A stretch of DNA of 64,000 nt, from positions 1-64,000 of the forward strand of contig CAJTVU010000004.1 of the NCBI GenBank assembly GCA_910580235.1, written 5' to 3'. Positions 7,722-16,669 of this stretch are shown in pieces. Positions within the stretch are counted from its first letter, which is position 1. Each line of letters begins with the position of its first letter. The DNA is from an uncultured Dorea sp. Its GTDB lineage: Bacteria > Bacillota > Clostridia > Lachnospirales > Lachnospiraceae. The translations under genes were made by a program, and so were the position numbers. The notes below the pieces were generated by a model. That model made no database searches and had not been told where the DNA came from. It worked only from the letters and a program-made list of their open reading frames with translations.

Positions 7722-10397
7722 ATGAATTACGGAAAAAAACAAGCCGCCAAAAAGCAGAAGAAGATTTCTTCTAAGTCTACTATGCAGGGAAAGCGCATGG
7801 GTGTCAGGCTCTTTAAGGCATTCCTGCTGTGCATCATCGTAGTAGGCGTTGTAGGGATCGTAGGCGGCGGATTATTTGTGAAAAGGATCATCGACAATGC
7901 TCCAGAAGTTTCCCCGTCTGATGTAAAGCCAAAAGGGTTTACGACCCTCGCCTATGCAGACGACGGCGTAACAGAGATCGGACGTTTTGTGGAAGCAGGC
8001 GCCAACCGTACTTACAAGACAATAGACGAGATACCCCAGGCTATGAGCGACGCGTTCGTGGCCATTGAAGACGAGCGTTTCTACAAGCATAACGGGATCG
8101 ATCCGCAAGGTATAGCCCGTGCCGCCATTGTCGGCCTTACCTCAGGAAATTTCTCTGAAGGCGCGAGTACGCTGACCCAACAGCTGATCAAGAATAACGT
8201 CTTTACGAAATTTACAGAAGAGAAGACTTTCTACGACAGTCTGCAAAGAAAGCTCCAGGAACAGTTCCTTGCTCTCGAGATCGAGAAACAGATGAGCAAA
8301 GAGGAGATACTGGAAAGCTACATGAACACGATTAACCTCGGACAGAACTCTCTCGGAGTCCAGTCCGCGGCAAAACGATATTTTAATAAAGATGTATCTG
8401 AGCTGACCCTTTCTGAATGTGCCACTATCGCAGGCATCGCCCAGAGCCCTTCCGCATTGAATCCGGTAACGAACCCGGAGGAGAACGCCAAGAGGCGCAG
8501 CAAAGTGCTGGGCAACATGCTGGATCAGGGCTATATCGACCAGGCTGCTTATGACGAGGCCATGGCCGACGATGTCTACACAAGGATCCAGACTGTGAAC
8601 GCTGCCAGCGAGGCGGCCTCGCCTTACAGTTATTTTGTGGACGCGCTGTCCGACCAGGTCATACAGGATCTCCAGGAGCAATGCGGGTTCACAGAGACAC
8701 AGGCCTACACTGCCGTATACAGCGGCGGCTTAAGCATCTACTCCACGCAGAACCTAGCCATGCAGGCGATCTGCGACGAAGAGATGAATAACGATGCGAA
8801 CTATCCTTATCTGAAAGAGTGGGGACTCGATTACGCCCTCACGGTCACCCGTGCGGACGGCACGGTCGAGAACTACAGCTCCGGCCATATTAAGCAATAT
8901 GGAAAGCAGGTGTACGGCGATGAACAGGCACTCGTATTCTCAAATCCGGATCTTGTCTACGCCCGTATCGAAGAGTGGAAGTCCACCATCGCCCAGGAAG
9001 GGGACACTTATGTCGAAGTCGTAAATATCTCTCCCCAGCCGCAGGCTTCCCTTACATTGATGGATCAGTACACGGGACAGGTGAAGGCCATGGTAGGCGG
9101 GCGCGGCGAGAAGACGACAAGCCTTTCTTTGAACCGTGCGTACAAAGGCTCTACAAGGCAGCCCGGCTCCTGTTTCAAAGTCCTGGCCGTCTACGCTCCC
9201 GCCATCGACGCGGCGGGCAAGACGCTCGCATCCATCATCAGGGATGAGCCTTTCCGCTATGAGGGCGGACGTGAAGTGCGGAACTGGTGGGGCTCCTCCT
9301 ACCGTGGCGATATGACCGTCCGCACTGCTATCGCTCAGTCCGCCAACGTATGTGCTGTTAAGACTCTGACGGAGATCACACCGCGGCTTGGCTTTGACTA
9401 TTGTAAGAATCTGGGGATTACGACCCTCGTAGAGAGCAGAGATGTGGAGGGCGTCGGTATCGTGTCCGACATCGCCCAGTCCACGGCTTTAGGCGGCCTC
9501 ACCGACGGTATCTATAATTATGAAATGTGCGGCTCCTTCGCCGCGATCGCAAATGGGGGCGTCTACAACAGGCCGACGCTCTACTCAAGAGTACTGGATC
9601 ACGAGGGCAACGTCCTGTTAGACGGGACTCCCGACAGCCACCAGGCGCTCCAGGACAGCACTGCGTACCTTCTGACGAGCGCGATGCAGACTGTTGTGGA
9701 GAGCGGTACAGGAACGGGCGCAAGGCTTCGCAATATGCCCGTGGCAGGGAAGACCGGTACTTCTACTAACACAGACAACTCCAGCAAGGACAGCTGGTTC
9801 GCAGGATATACTCCATACTACACATGCACCGTCTGGGGCGGCTATGACGACAACAAGGCGCTCGTGGACTCCAATTTCCATTTGCGTATATGGAGCGCCG
9901 TCATGAACCGCATCCATGAAGGGCTGGAATACAAAGACTTCACGATGCCTGCTTCCGTAGAGCAGAAAACTGTGTGCAAGTATACCGGGAATCTGGCAGT
10001 GGCCGGAAGATGTCCTGCTATCACAGAATTCTTCGCCGTAGGCTCTGTTCCAAACACTGCCTGTCCGGGACATGGAGGCATCATAGGCGAAGACGGCCTG
10101 GACATCGGCGAACAGGAGCGGATCGCTGAAGAAGAAGCTGCTGCCGCTGAAGAAGAGGCGGAAGGCGAGGAAACAGAAGGCGAAGGTACAGAAGGCGAAG
10201 GTACAGAAGGCGAAGGTACAGGAGGCGAAGGTACAGAAGGTGAGGGTACAGGAGGCGAAGGTACAGGAGGCGAAGGTACAGGAGGCGAAGGTACAGGAGG
10301 CGAAGGTACAGGAGGCGAAGGTACGGGAGGCGAAGGTACAGGAGGCGAAGGTACAGGAGGCGAAGGTACAGGAGGCGATATACAGCCCTTGGAATAA
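7722..10397 (+). CDS. Class A penicillin-binding protein (PBP1A type)
   Basis: A bifunctional peptidoglycan synthase anchored in the cytoplasmic membrane. A basic cytoplasmic tail (about 1-28) precedes one transmembrane helix (about 29-53). The GT51 glycosyltransferase domain (about 90-270) includes EDERFYKHNGID and EGASTLTQQLIKN. The transpeptidase domain has its SxxK nucleophile in PGSCFK, the SxN motif in AQSANV and KTG in AGKTGTST. After the catalytic part a Cys-containing segment (CKYTGNLAVAGRCP...TACPGH) leads to an acidic tail and a Gly/Glu/Thr tandem repeat. At 891 residues it is longer than usual because of the tail. GGAGG precedes the ATG, with its own promoter at 7666-7694. Confidence 0.95.
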   Translation: MNYGKKQAAKKQKKISSKSTMQGKRMGVRLFKAFLLCIIVVGVVGIVGGGLFVKRIIDNAPEVSPSDVKPKGFTTLAYADDGVTEIGRFVEAGANRTYKTIDEIPQAMSDAFVAIEDERFYKHNGIDPQGIARAAIVGLTSGNFSEGASTLTQQLIKNNVFTKFTEEKTFYDSLQRKLQEQFLALEIEKQMSKEEILESYMNTINLGQNSLGVQSAAKRYFNKDVSELTLSECATIAGIAQSPSALNPVTNPEENAKRRSKVLGNMLDQGYIDQAAYDEAMADDVYTRIQTVNAASEAASPYSYFVDALSDQVIQDLQEQCGFTETQAYTAVYSGGLSIYSTQNLAMQAICDEEMNNDANYPYLKEWGLDYALTVTRADGTVENYSSGHIKQYGKQVYGDEQALVFSNPDLVYARIEEWKSTIAQEGDTYVEVVNISPQPQASLTLMDQYTGQVKAMVGGRGEKTTSLSLNRAYKGSTRQPGSCFKVLAVYAPAIDAAGKTLASIIRDEPFRYEGGREVRNWWGSSYRGDMTVRTAIAQSANVCAVKTLTEITPRLGFDYCKNLGITTLVESRDVEGVGIVSDIAQSTALGGLTDGIYNYEMCGSFAAIANGGVYNRPTLYSRVLDHEGNVLLDGTPDSHQALQDSTAYLLTSAMQTVVESGTGTGARLRNMPVAGKTGTSTNTDNSSKDSWFAGYTPYYTCTVWGGYDDNKALVDSNFHLRIWSAVMNRIHEGLEYKDFTMPASVEQKTVCKYTGNLAVAGRCPAITEFFAVGSVPNTACPGHGGIIGEDGLDIGEQERIAEEEAAAAEEEAEGEETEGEGTEGEGTEGEGTGGEGTEGEGTGGEGTGGEGTGGEGTGGEGTGGEGTGGEGTGGEGTGGEGTGGDIQPLE
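10176..10379 (+). repeat. 15-bp coding tandem repeat in the PBP tail
   Basis: Thirteen units of ggaggcgaaggtaca-type sequence plus a partial fourteenth encode (G/E)GEGT pentapeptides. Early units read EGEGT and later ones GGEGT, and most later units are identical at the DNA level, which indicates recent expansion. Unit length is a multiple of three, so copy-number change would alter tail length without a frameshift. Confidence 0.9.
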
Positions 10398-10535
10398 GTA
10401 CCAACTGCCCTGTTGATCTGATTAATCTGGTTTCTCCAACTCAGGAAGAAACTTCAAATCCTGCCTTGGCTCCTCTGTCCAAGGACGGCATTACTCCTTG
10501 ATAACAAGTAGGCTCTCAGAATATTACGGGATAAG

Positions 10536-10574
10536 ACAGCGTGAAAAGCAGAAATGCTCTCCACGCTGTTTTTG
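10536..10574 (+). terminator. Terminator after the PBP gene
   Basis: ACAGCGTG (10536-10543) pairs with CACGCTGT (10562-10569), with an inner AGCA/TGCT pairing, followed by TTTTGTT. It separates the PBP gene from the alcohol dehydrogenase operon. The rest of the gap (10398-10535) holds nothing recognised. Confidence 0.7.
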
Positions 10575-10597
10575 TTCCATATTGGAAATATTACCTA

Positions 10598-10626
10598 TTG
10601 ACTACCTAGGTTTTTAGTGCTATTAT
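10598..10626 (+). promoter_or_regulatory. Sigma-A promoter for adh-COG0523
   Basis: TTGACT (10598-10603), a 17-base spacer and TATTAT (10621-10626) lie about 52 bases before the alcohol dehydrogenase start. Confidence 0.65.
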
Positions 10627-10677
10627 TATTTTGTAAACTTTGATAAATATTTAACAATTGAAAGGAGCGATGTGACT

Positions 10678-11739
10678 ATGAAAGGTTATGCAATGCTGAA
10701 GATCGGACAATCCGGCTGGATTGAGAAGGACCGCCCCGCTTGCGGGCCGCTGGACGCCATCTGTAAGCCGCTGGCGCTTGCTATCTGTACATCTGATGTA
10801 CATACACTCTGGGAGGGAGCCATCGGAGAACGCCATAATATGATCCTTGGGCATGAAGGATGTGCGGAAGTCGTAGAAGTAGGGGAGCTGGTAAAAGACT
10901 TCAAGCCAGGGGACAGAGTCCTTGTCCCTGCGATCACCCCGGACTGGAATTCCCTGGAAGCACAGGGCGGATATTCTATGCATTCCGGCGGTATGCTGGC
11001 AGGCTGGAAGTTTTCCAACTTCAAAGACGGCGTATTCTCAGAATTCTTCCATGTAAATGATGCCGATGGGAATCTTGCGCTTCTTCCAGACAATATCAAC
11101 ACGGTGGACGCATGTATGCTGTCCGATATGGTCCCTACTGGATTCCATGGAGTAGAACTGGCAGACGTACAGTTTGGAGATTCCGTACTGGTGATCGGTA
11201 TCGGGCCGGTAGGCCTGATGTCCGTGGCAGGCGCGACTTTACGCGGCGCGTCCAGGATCATCGCAGTCGGGACAAGGCCCGTTTGTGTGGAGGCGGCAAA
11301 AGGGTATGGCGCGACAGACTTCATCAGCTATAAGAATGGCCCGATCGACCAGCAGGTAATGGATATGACGAACGGCGCCGGCGTAGATAAGATCGTCATC
11401 GCCGGAGGCGGCGTAGAGACATTCTCAGAGGCCATCAAATGTCTGAAGCCGGGCGGAAAGATCGGAAATGTAAACTATCTCGGATCTGGCGATGTGATCG
11501 ATATCCCTCGTGTAGAATGGGGCGTTGGGATGGGCCACAAGCAGATCAACGGCGGCCTGATGCCAGGCGGGCGCCTTCGTATGGAGAAGCTCTCCTCCCT
11601 CGTATCTGCCGGAAAGCTTGATCTTGCCCCTCTTAGCACCCATGTGTTTGAAGGCTGGGAGAACGTGGAGAAGGCTCTTTTCCTTATGAGAGATAAGCCG
11701 GCAGATCTGATCAAACCAGTCATTAAGATCGAAGACTAA
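10678..11739 (+). CDS. NADP-dependent zinc secondary-alcohol dehydrogenase
   Basis: The 353-residue protein is closely similar along its length to the Clostridium beijerinckii type secondary-alcohol (isopropanol/acetone) dehydrogenase. The known catalytic zinc ligands of that enzyme fall at the same positions: Cys37 (AICTSD), His59 with Glu60 (GHE) and the Asp near residue 150 (LSDMVPTGFHG). The Rossmann motif GIGPVG and the following GTRP, equivalent to the NADP-phosphate-binding GSRP, support NADPH use. The physiological substrate is not shown; clostridial relatives reduce ketones, and related gut enzymes act on steroids. The start is the ATG at 10678, matching the family N-terminus MKGYAML; a GTG two codons earlier is possible. 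The next gene follows after 3 bases. Confidence 0.9.
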   Translation: MKGYAMLKIGQSGWIEKDRPACGPLDAICKPLALAICTSDVHTLWEGAIGERHNMILGHEGCAEVVEVGELVKDFKPGDRVLVPAITPDWNSLEAQGGYSMHSGGMLAGWKFSNFKDGVFSEFFHVNDADGNLALLPDNINTVDACMLSDMVPTGFHGVELADVQFGDSVLVIGIGPVGLMSVAGATLRGASRIIAVGTRPVCVEAAKGYGATDFISYKNGPIDQQVMDMTNGAGVDKIVIAGGGVETFSEAIKCLKPGGKIGNVNYLGSGDVIDIPRVEWGVGMGHKQINGGLMPGGRLRMEKLSSLVSAGKLDLAPLSTHVFEGWENVEKALFLMRDKPADLIKPVIKIED

Positions 11740-11742
11740 TAC

Positions 11743-12705
11743 ATGAAAGTCTTAGTCATATCGGGATTTCTGGGGGCAGGAAAGACCACCTTCATAAAAG
11801 CGCTTGCAAAGCATACCGGCTGCAGCTTCGCGATTCTGGAAAATGAGTACGGTTCCGTTGGGATCGACGGAGACACGCTAAAGAAAGAGATGCCTGCCGG
11901 GAAAGCCAATATATGGGAAATGGCAGAAGGGTGCATCTGCTGTTCCATGAAAGGAGACTTTGCTGCTTCTGTACTAACGATCGCCAACACAGTGGATCCA
12001 GATTACCTGGTGATCGAGCCGACCGGGGTCGCAGCGTTAAGCCAGCTGATCCAAAATCTGCAGCAGATCGAATATGAGCGCATTACTCTTCTTGCACCGG
12101 TCACAGTCGTTGACGGGCACAGCTACAGGCGATATATAAAAGAATATCCCGAGCTGTACCGAAATCAGATCGCGTCTGCCCATACCGTCGTCGTCTCTAA
12201 AATGGAGCGCGCCGATGCAAAGGAAAAAGCATATTTAAAAGCAGAGCTGGAGGCCGTCAACCCGGACGGGAAGATACTGACAGAGCACTATTCTTCCTTG
12301 AGCAGAGAAGAATGGCTCTCTCTTCTGGAGCACAGCTATAAAGGCGAAAAACTGCGCGCTGAAATAGAAAACATACAGAAGCTTCCTGATACGTTCTCTA
12401 TCCGAAACGCCTCCATGGAACGCCCGGAACACCTGTTTCTTATGCTGGAGCAACTGATCCGCGGAGCTTATGGGAACATCTTCCGTGCGAAAGGACAGAT
12501 CAGAGCCGGAGAGCAAAGCTTCCGTTTTGACGTTGCAGACGGGCAGTATTCGATAACAGGCGGCGATGACGCAGGCGCAGATAATGCTGTCTTCATCGGC
12601 ACAGAAATCCAGCGTCAAAAAGTCAGGCAATCCTTTCTACCACAGACGGGAAAAATAATATTGCCTAAAAAACGAAAAGAGCTGTCAGGAACCAGACAGC
12701 TCTAG
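11743..12705 (+). CDS. COG0523/CobW-family GTPase, putative metallochaperone
   Basis: The N-terminal GTPase domain has the P-loop GFLGAGKTT (residues 8-16), the acidic ENEYG segment, the family metal-binding GCICC motif near residue 65 and VIEPTG as Walker B. The C-terminal half (about 210-320) is a divergent CobW-C-like domain. COG0523 proteins deliver metals, usually zinc or cobalt, to target proteins. Here the gene begins 3 bases after a zinc alcohol dehydrogenase and must be co-transcribed, so metallation of that enzyme is an attractive but unproven role. The coding region ends inside a strong terminator. Confidence 0.88.
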   Translation: MKVLVISGFLGAGKTTFIKALAKHTGCSFAILENEYGSVGIDGDTLKKEMPAGKANIWEMAEGCICCSMKGDFAASVLTIANTVDPDYLVIEPTGVAALSQLIQNLQQIEYERITLLAPVTVVDGHSYRRYIKEYPELYRNQIASAHTVVVSKMERADAKEKAYLKAELEAVNPDGKILTEHYSSLSREEWLSLLEHSYKGEKLRAEIENIQKLPDTFSIRNASMERPEHLFLMLEQLIRGAYGNIFRAKGQIRAGEQSFRFDVADGQYSITGGDDAGADNAVFIGTEIQRQKVRQSFLPQTGKIILPKKRKELSGTRQL

Positions 12706-12757
12706 CGCAGATAGGGAGCGGCTCAAAACGAGCCGCTCCCTATCTGCGCCTTTCTTA
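12705..12757 (+). terminator. Strong terminator of the adh operon
   Basis: A perfect 20-bp stem (12705-12724 with 12730-12749) with an AAAAC loop is followed by CTTTCTT. A second hairpin (AGAGCTGTC and complement, 12679-12704) lies just upstream inside the end of the coding region. It also faces the convergent glk gene. Confidence 0.85.
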
Positions 12758-12800
12758 ATTCGGTATTAGCTGCCCTTCGCAGTAAAATCTGCCCGCCGGG

Positions 12801-13739
12801 CTATGCATCCATAATCAGCCTCGCCGCTCCACAGATCCCCGCGTCATTGTCAAGCTGCGCCATCATAAACTCTGTCTCCTTGTTGGCAAAAAATGCTTTG
12901 TTCATAAAATATTTCTTTATATATGGAAGCATGATCTCTCCTGCCTTGGAAACGCCGCCTCCGATCACAATAACGGCCGGATCTGCAAGAATGGCCGCAT
13001 TGGCAAGCCCGTGGCCCAGATATTCGCCGAACTCTTCCACGATCTCTTCTGCAACCTGATCCCCCGCCTTCAGCGCGTCAAATACGGCTTTCGCGTCTAT
13101 CTTCTCCTGGCCGCGCAGCATGGAAGGCGTGTCGTCCCATGCAAGGCGCATCCTTGCAAGCCTCGCGATCCCCGTCGCAGACGCGTACTGCTCCAGACAC
13201 CCTGTCTTCCCGCATCCACACTTCCTTCTCTCATGGTAGTTGACACAGATATGGCCGATCTCGGCCGCCGCACCGTTCGCTCCCACCGCAGCCTTGCCGT
13301 CTATAATAATACCGCCTCCGACGCCCGTCCCGAGGGTTACCATGATCATATTCTTCTGCCCCCTCCCCGCGCCGAGCCACATCTCCCCAAGCGCGGCAAG
13401 GTTGGCGTCATTCCCGGAACGTACCTCAAGCCCTGTCATTTCCCGCATCTCCCGGTTCACTTCCGTATATCCCCAGTTCAGATTAGCCGTGTTTTTGACA
13501 ATGCCGTCGCCGACCACGGGAGCCGGAACGCCGATCCCAATCCCTTTGATGTCCTCTCTGGCGATGCCTCTCTCCTCTATCTTCGCATTCAGGGACTCCG
13601 CCACATCAGGAAGGATCGCCTTCCCTCCATTTTCCCTTCTCGTCTTAAGCATCCATTTTTCCAGGATCTCTCCCTCCATTGTGAAGAGGCCTATCTTGAT
13701 CCCCGTACCGCCGATGTCCACACCAAAACAATATTTCAT
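12801..13739 (-). CDS. glk: ROK-family glucokinase
   Basis: Phosphorylates glucose to glucose 6-phosphate with ATP. Signatures: the ATP-binding GVDIGGTGIKIG at the N-terminus, GNDANLAALGE, TLGTGVGGGIIIDG, and the ROK zinc site EIGH with CGCGKTGCLEQYASA. At 312 residues it is standard. The ATG at 13739 is chosen since AGGAG lies 8 bases upstream; a GTG two codons earlier is too close. It is the last gene of uvrC-hprK-glk, 12 bases after hprK, a pairing that links glucose activation with carbon-catabolite control. Confidence 0.93.
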   Translation of the reverse strand: MKYCFGVDIGGTGIKIGLFTMEGEILEKWMLKTRRENGGKAILPDVAESLNAKIEERGIAREDIKGIGIGVPAPVVGDGIVKNTANLNWGYTEVNREMREMTGLEVRSGNDANLAALGEMWLGAGRGQKNMIMVTLGTGVGGGIIIDGKAAVGANGAAAEIGHICVNYHERRKCGCGKTGCLEQYASATGIARLARMRLAWDDTPSMLRGQEKIDAKAVFDALKAGDQVAEEIVEEFGEYLGHGLANAAILADPAVIVIGGGVSKAGEIMLPYIKKYFMNKAFFANKETEFMMAQLDNDAGICGAARLIMDA

Positions 13740-13751
13740 CCCCACATTCTC

Positions 13752-14681
13752 CTATTTCCTCGTAAGATTCTGCTGTACACGCTTATACAGCTCCTGCGCT
13801 GCATTATATCCCATCTTCTTCTGCCTGTGATTGATGGCCGCCGTCTCAACGATGATCGCCAGATTACGCCCAGGGCGGATCGGAAGCTGATGGCACACGA
13901 CGCGGTTGCCCAGGAATTCTGTGTACTGATCTTCCATCCCCAGCCTGTCGTATTCCTTTTCTCTGTCCCAGTCTTCCAGCGTGATCACAAGATCGATATT
14001 CTGTGTCTCTCTGACGCTCTGTACTCCGAACAGCGTCTTCACATCCACGATCCCGATCCCCCGCAGCTCTATGAAATGCCTGGTGATATCAGGAGCGCTT
14101 CCGACCAGCGTCTCATCGCTCACCTTCCTGATCTCCACCACATCGTCGCTGACAAGGCGATGCCCTCTCTTAATCAGCTCCAGTGCCGCCTCGCTCTTGC
14201 CGATGCCGCTCTCTCCCATAATCAGCACGCCCACTCCATACACGTCTACAAGGACCCCATGGATGGAGATACGCGGCGCCAGAGCCACATTCAGCCAGCG
14301 TATGATCTCCGCTGTAAATTCCGAGGTGTGGATCTCCGTGGAGAATACTGGCACATTCGCCTTCACCGCTTTCTCAAGCAACAGCTTGTCCGGCACGAGA
14401 GCCCTGCAGAATATGATGCACGGGAGCTCCTCCTTTAGAAACTCCCCGTATATCTTGCTCTTCCTCTCCTCGCTTAAAGTCTTCAGATAGCTGTACTCCG
14501 CATATCCGATGACCTGCACCCGATGATGATCAAAATTTTCGAAAAATCCGGTAAGCGGCAGGGCAGGACGGTTAATATCGGGGATCACGACCTCCTTACT
14601 GGCATAATCTACTTCCGGCGTCAGATTTTTAAGATTCATCTTCTCGACCAGCTTTTTCATTTTCACTTTAATCACTGACAT
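13752..14681 (-). CDS. hprK: HPr kinase/phosphorylase
   Basis: This bifunctional sensor phosphorylates Ser46 of HPr when glycolytic intermediates are high and removes the phosphate when they fall, controlling catabolite repression and PTS uptake in Firmicutes. The N-terminal domain spans about 1-130. The kinase domain has the P-loop MGESGIGKSEAALELI, the catalytic SDDVVEI, and the HprK signature LRGIGIVDVKTLFG. The 309-residue length is normal. It lies between uvrC and glk with 12-base gaps, so all three are probably one transcript. Confidence 0.96.
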   Translation of the reverse strand: MSVIKVKMKKLVEKMNLKNLTPEVDYASKEVVIPDINRPALPLTGFFENFDHHRVQVIGYAEYSYLKTLSEERKSKIYGEFLKEELPCIIFCRALVPDKLLLEKAVKANVPVFSTEIHTSEFTAEIIRWLNVALAPRISIHGVLVDVYGVGVLIMGESGIGKSEAALELIKRGHRLVSDDVVEIRKVSDETLVGSAPDITRHFIELRGIGIVDVKTLFGVQSVRETQNIDLVITLEDWDREKEYDRLGMEDQYTEFLGNRVVCHQLPIRPGRNLAIIVETAAINHRQKKMGYNAAQELYKRVQQNLTRK

Positions 14682-14693
14682 GTCTCTCTCCTC

Positions 14694-16553
14694 CTATGGG
14701 TTCAGTATATCACATCCGTGAAAAAAATTATATATCTCCCTGGCGGATTTTTCATTTATAGAAGGCAGCTTTTTGAGCTCGTCCACAGATGCGCTCTTAA
14801 TAGCGTCTATGTTCTCAAAATGCCGCATCAGATCCTTTCTTCTTGCAGGCCCGACCCCCGGGATGTCGTCGAGGATCGAATGTACCTGCCCCTTGCTCCT
14901 TAAGTCCCTGTGGAAAGCTATAGCAAACCGGTGAGCCTCATCCTGTATTCTCGTAATGAGGCGGAAGCTCTCTGAATTCCTGTCGATGGGCATCTCCACA
15001 TTTTCATAATACAGCCCTCTTGTCCGGTGGAAATCGTCTTTCACCATGCCGCAGACCGGGATATTTAAGCGCAACTTCTCCAGCACTTCTAAGGCCACGT
15101 TTACCTGCCCTTTTCCGCCGTCCATCAAGATCAAGTCGGGAAACGCGGTAAAGCCGCCCAGCTCTTTGCCCTCTTCCCGTTCCTCAAGCCCGTGGCGGAA
15201 ACGCCTTGTCAGCACTTCCTCCATGCTGGCATAGTCGTTGGCGCCTTGCACGCCCTTGATCTTGAACTTGCGGTAATCGTTCCTCTTAGGCTTCCCTCTC
15301 TCATATACGACCATAGAGCCTACAGAGGCAAAACCGCTTGTGTTGGAAATATCATAAGCCTCCATACGCACTATGCCTTCCAGCCCCAGCAGCTTCTCCA
15401 GCTCTTTCACCGCTCCGATCGTGCGCCCTTCCTCCCGCTTCAGCCTCTCTTTATCCGTACTTAATACAAGGGCGGCATTTTTCTCTGCCAGCTCCACAAG
15501 CTTTTCCTTCGCTCCCTTCTTAGGAACTTTTAAGTATACTTTATGCTCCCGCTTCCTGGCCAGCCACTCCTCAATAAGCTCCCGATCCTCTATCTCTTCC
15601 GGCAGCATCAGCTCTGCCGGGATATAGGGCGTGCCTGCATAGAACTGCTTGATAAAGCTGGACAATATCCCGCCCTTTGTCTCTCCTTCCAGGATCCGCA
15701 AGTAAAAATGATCTCTCCCGATAAGGCGGCCTCCCCGGATGAAAAAGACCTGCACCACCGCGTCTTCCCCTTCTGCCGCCACCGCCAATATATCCCTGTC
15801 GTCTCCTGCCGTGTCTGTAATCTTCTGTTTCTGGGCGATCTTCTGCACGCTGGATAACAGCTCCCGGTATTCGATCGCCTTCTCGAACTCCAGCGCGTCC
15901 GACGCCGCCTCCATATCGCTTTTAAGCCTCTTTAAGATCAGATCGTAATTCCCACTTAAGAACTGTATGACCTCCTCAATGGCTTTCTTGTACTCTTCCT
16001 GGGAAATGTAGCCCTGACAGGGCGCATTGCACTGGTGTATATGATAGTTCAGGCACGGCCTTTCCTTTCCGATGTCTGCCGGGAGCTTCCGATTGCAGCT
16101 GCGGATATGGTATAATTTCCGGATCAGGTCTATCGTGTCCTTGACCGCCCCGGCGCTTGTGTACGGCCCAAAATATTTCGACCTGTCCTTCACCAGCTTC
16201 CGCGCCAGCATGATACGCGGGAACGGCTCTTCTACCGTCACCTTGATGAACGGATATGCTTTATCGTCCATCAGCATCGTATTGTATTTTGGACGATGCT
16301 CCTTGATCAGGTTGCACTCCAGCACAAGCGCTTCCAATTCCGAATCGGTCACTATATACTCAAACCGTGTGATGTGGCTCACCATCTGGTCTATCTTAGC
16401 CCCTCTGTTCCTGCTGCTCTGAAAATACTGGCGCACACGGTTCTTAAGGCTTATCGCCTTGCCTACATAGATGACGGCGTCAGACTCATCATGCATAATA
16501 TATACGCCGGGCTTCCCCGGCAGCTTCTTCAGCTCTTCTGGAATATCAAACAT
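14694..16553 (-). CDS. uvrC: Excinuclease ABC subunit C
   Basis: UvrC makes the dual incisions of nucleotide excision repair after UvrAB damage recognition. The order is: GIY-YIG nuclease domain (about 10-95, PGVYIMHDESDAVIYVGKA), a Cys-rich segment, UVR motif (about 200-235), RNase H-like endonuclease domain (EAYDISNTSGFASVGSMVV, PDLILMDGGKGQVN) and C-terminal helix-hairpin-helix pair (IPGVGPARRKDLMRHF). The start is MFDIPEEL (619 residues) because AAGGAGG lies 6-7 bases upstream; the frame is open further upstream but without a better site. Genes hprK and glk follow. Confidence 0.96.
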   Translation of the reverse strand: MFDIPEELKKLPGKPGVYIMHDESDAVIYVGKAISLKNRVRQYFQSSRNRGAKIDQMVSHITRFEYIVTDSELEALVLECNLIKEHRPKYNTMLMDDKAYPFIKVTVEEPFPRIMLARKLVKDRSKYFGPYTSAGAVKDTIDLIRKLYHIRSCNRKLPADIGKERPCLNYHIHQCNAPCQGYISQEEYKKAIEEVIQFLSGNYDLILKRLKSDMEAASDALEFEKAIEYRELLSSVQKIAQKQKITDTAGDDRDILAVAAEGEDAVVQVFFIRGGRLIGRDHFYLRILEGETKGGILSSFIKQFYAGTPYIPAELMLPEEIEDRELIEEWLARKREHKVYLKVPKKGAKEKLVELAEKNAALVLSTDKERLKREEGRTIGAVKELEKLLGLEGIVRMEAYDISNTSGFASVGSMVVYERGKPKRNDYRKFKIKGVQGANDYASMEEVLTRRFRHGLEEREEGKELGGFTAFPDLILMDGGKGQVNVALEVLEKLRLNIPVCGMVKDDFHRTRGLYYENVEMPIDRNSESFRLITRIQDEAHRFAIAFHRDLRSKGQVHSILDDIPGVGPARRKDLMRHFENIDAIKSASVDELKKLPSINEKSAREIYNFFHGCDILNP

Positions 16554-16669
16554 GCCTGCCTCCTTCACAACAATGTCAATATAATGAAAAGGCGTGGAAA
16601 AAGGCAGGGATGGAATCTCTTCTATTCTTCCCTGTCTTCCCACACCAATGTGCCATACTGCATAGAAGC

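Noticed and set aside
10678..11739. Assignment of the alcohol dehydrogenase as a steroid 20-alpha-hydroxysteroid dehydrogenase
   Set aside because: Zinc ligands and the GTRP NADP loop fit the general secondary-alcohol dehydrogenase family; no steroid side-chain cleavage genes are adjacent.
13011..14438. A 475-codon plus-strand frame opposite glk and hprK
   Set aside because: It lies antisense to two genes with complete motif sets, has no ribosome binding site and reads as Arg/His/Pro-rich low-quality protein.
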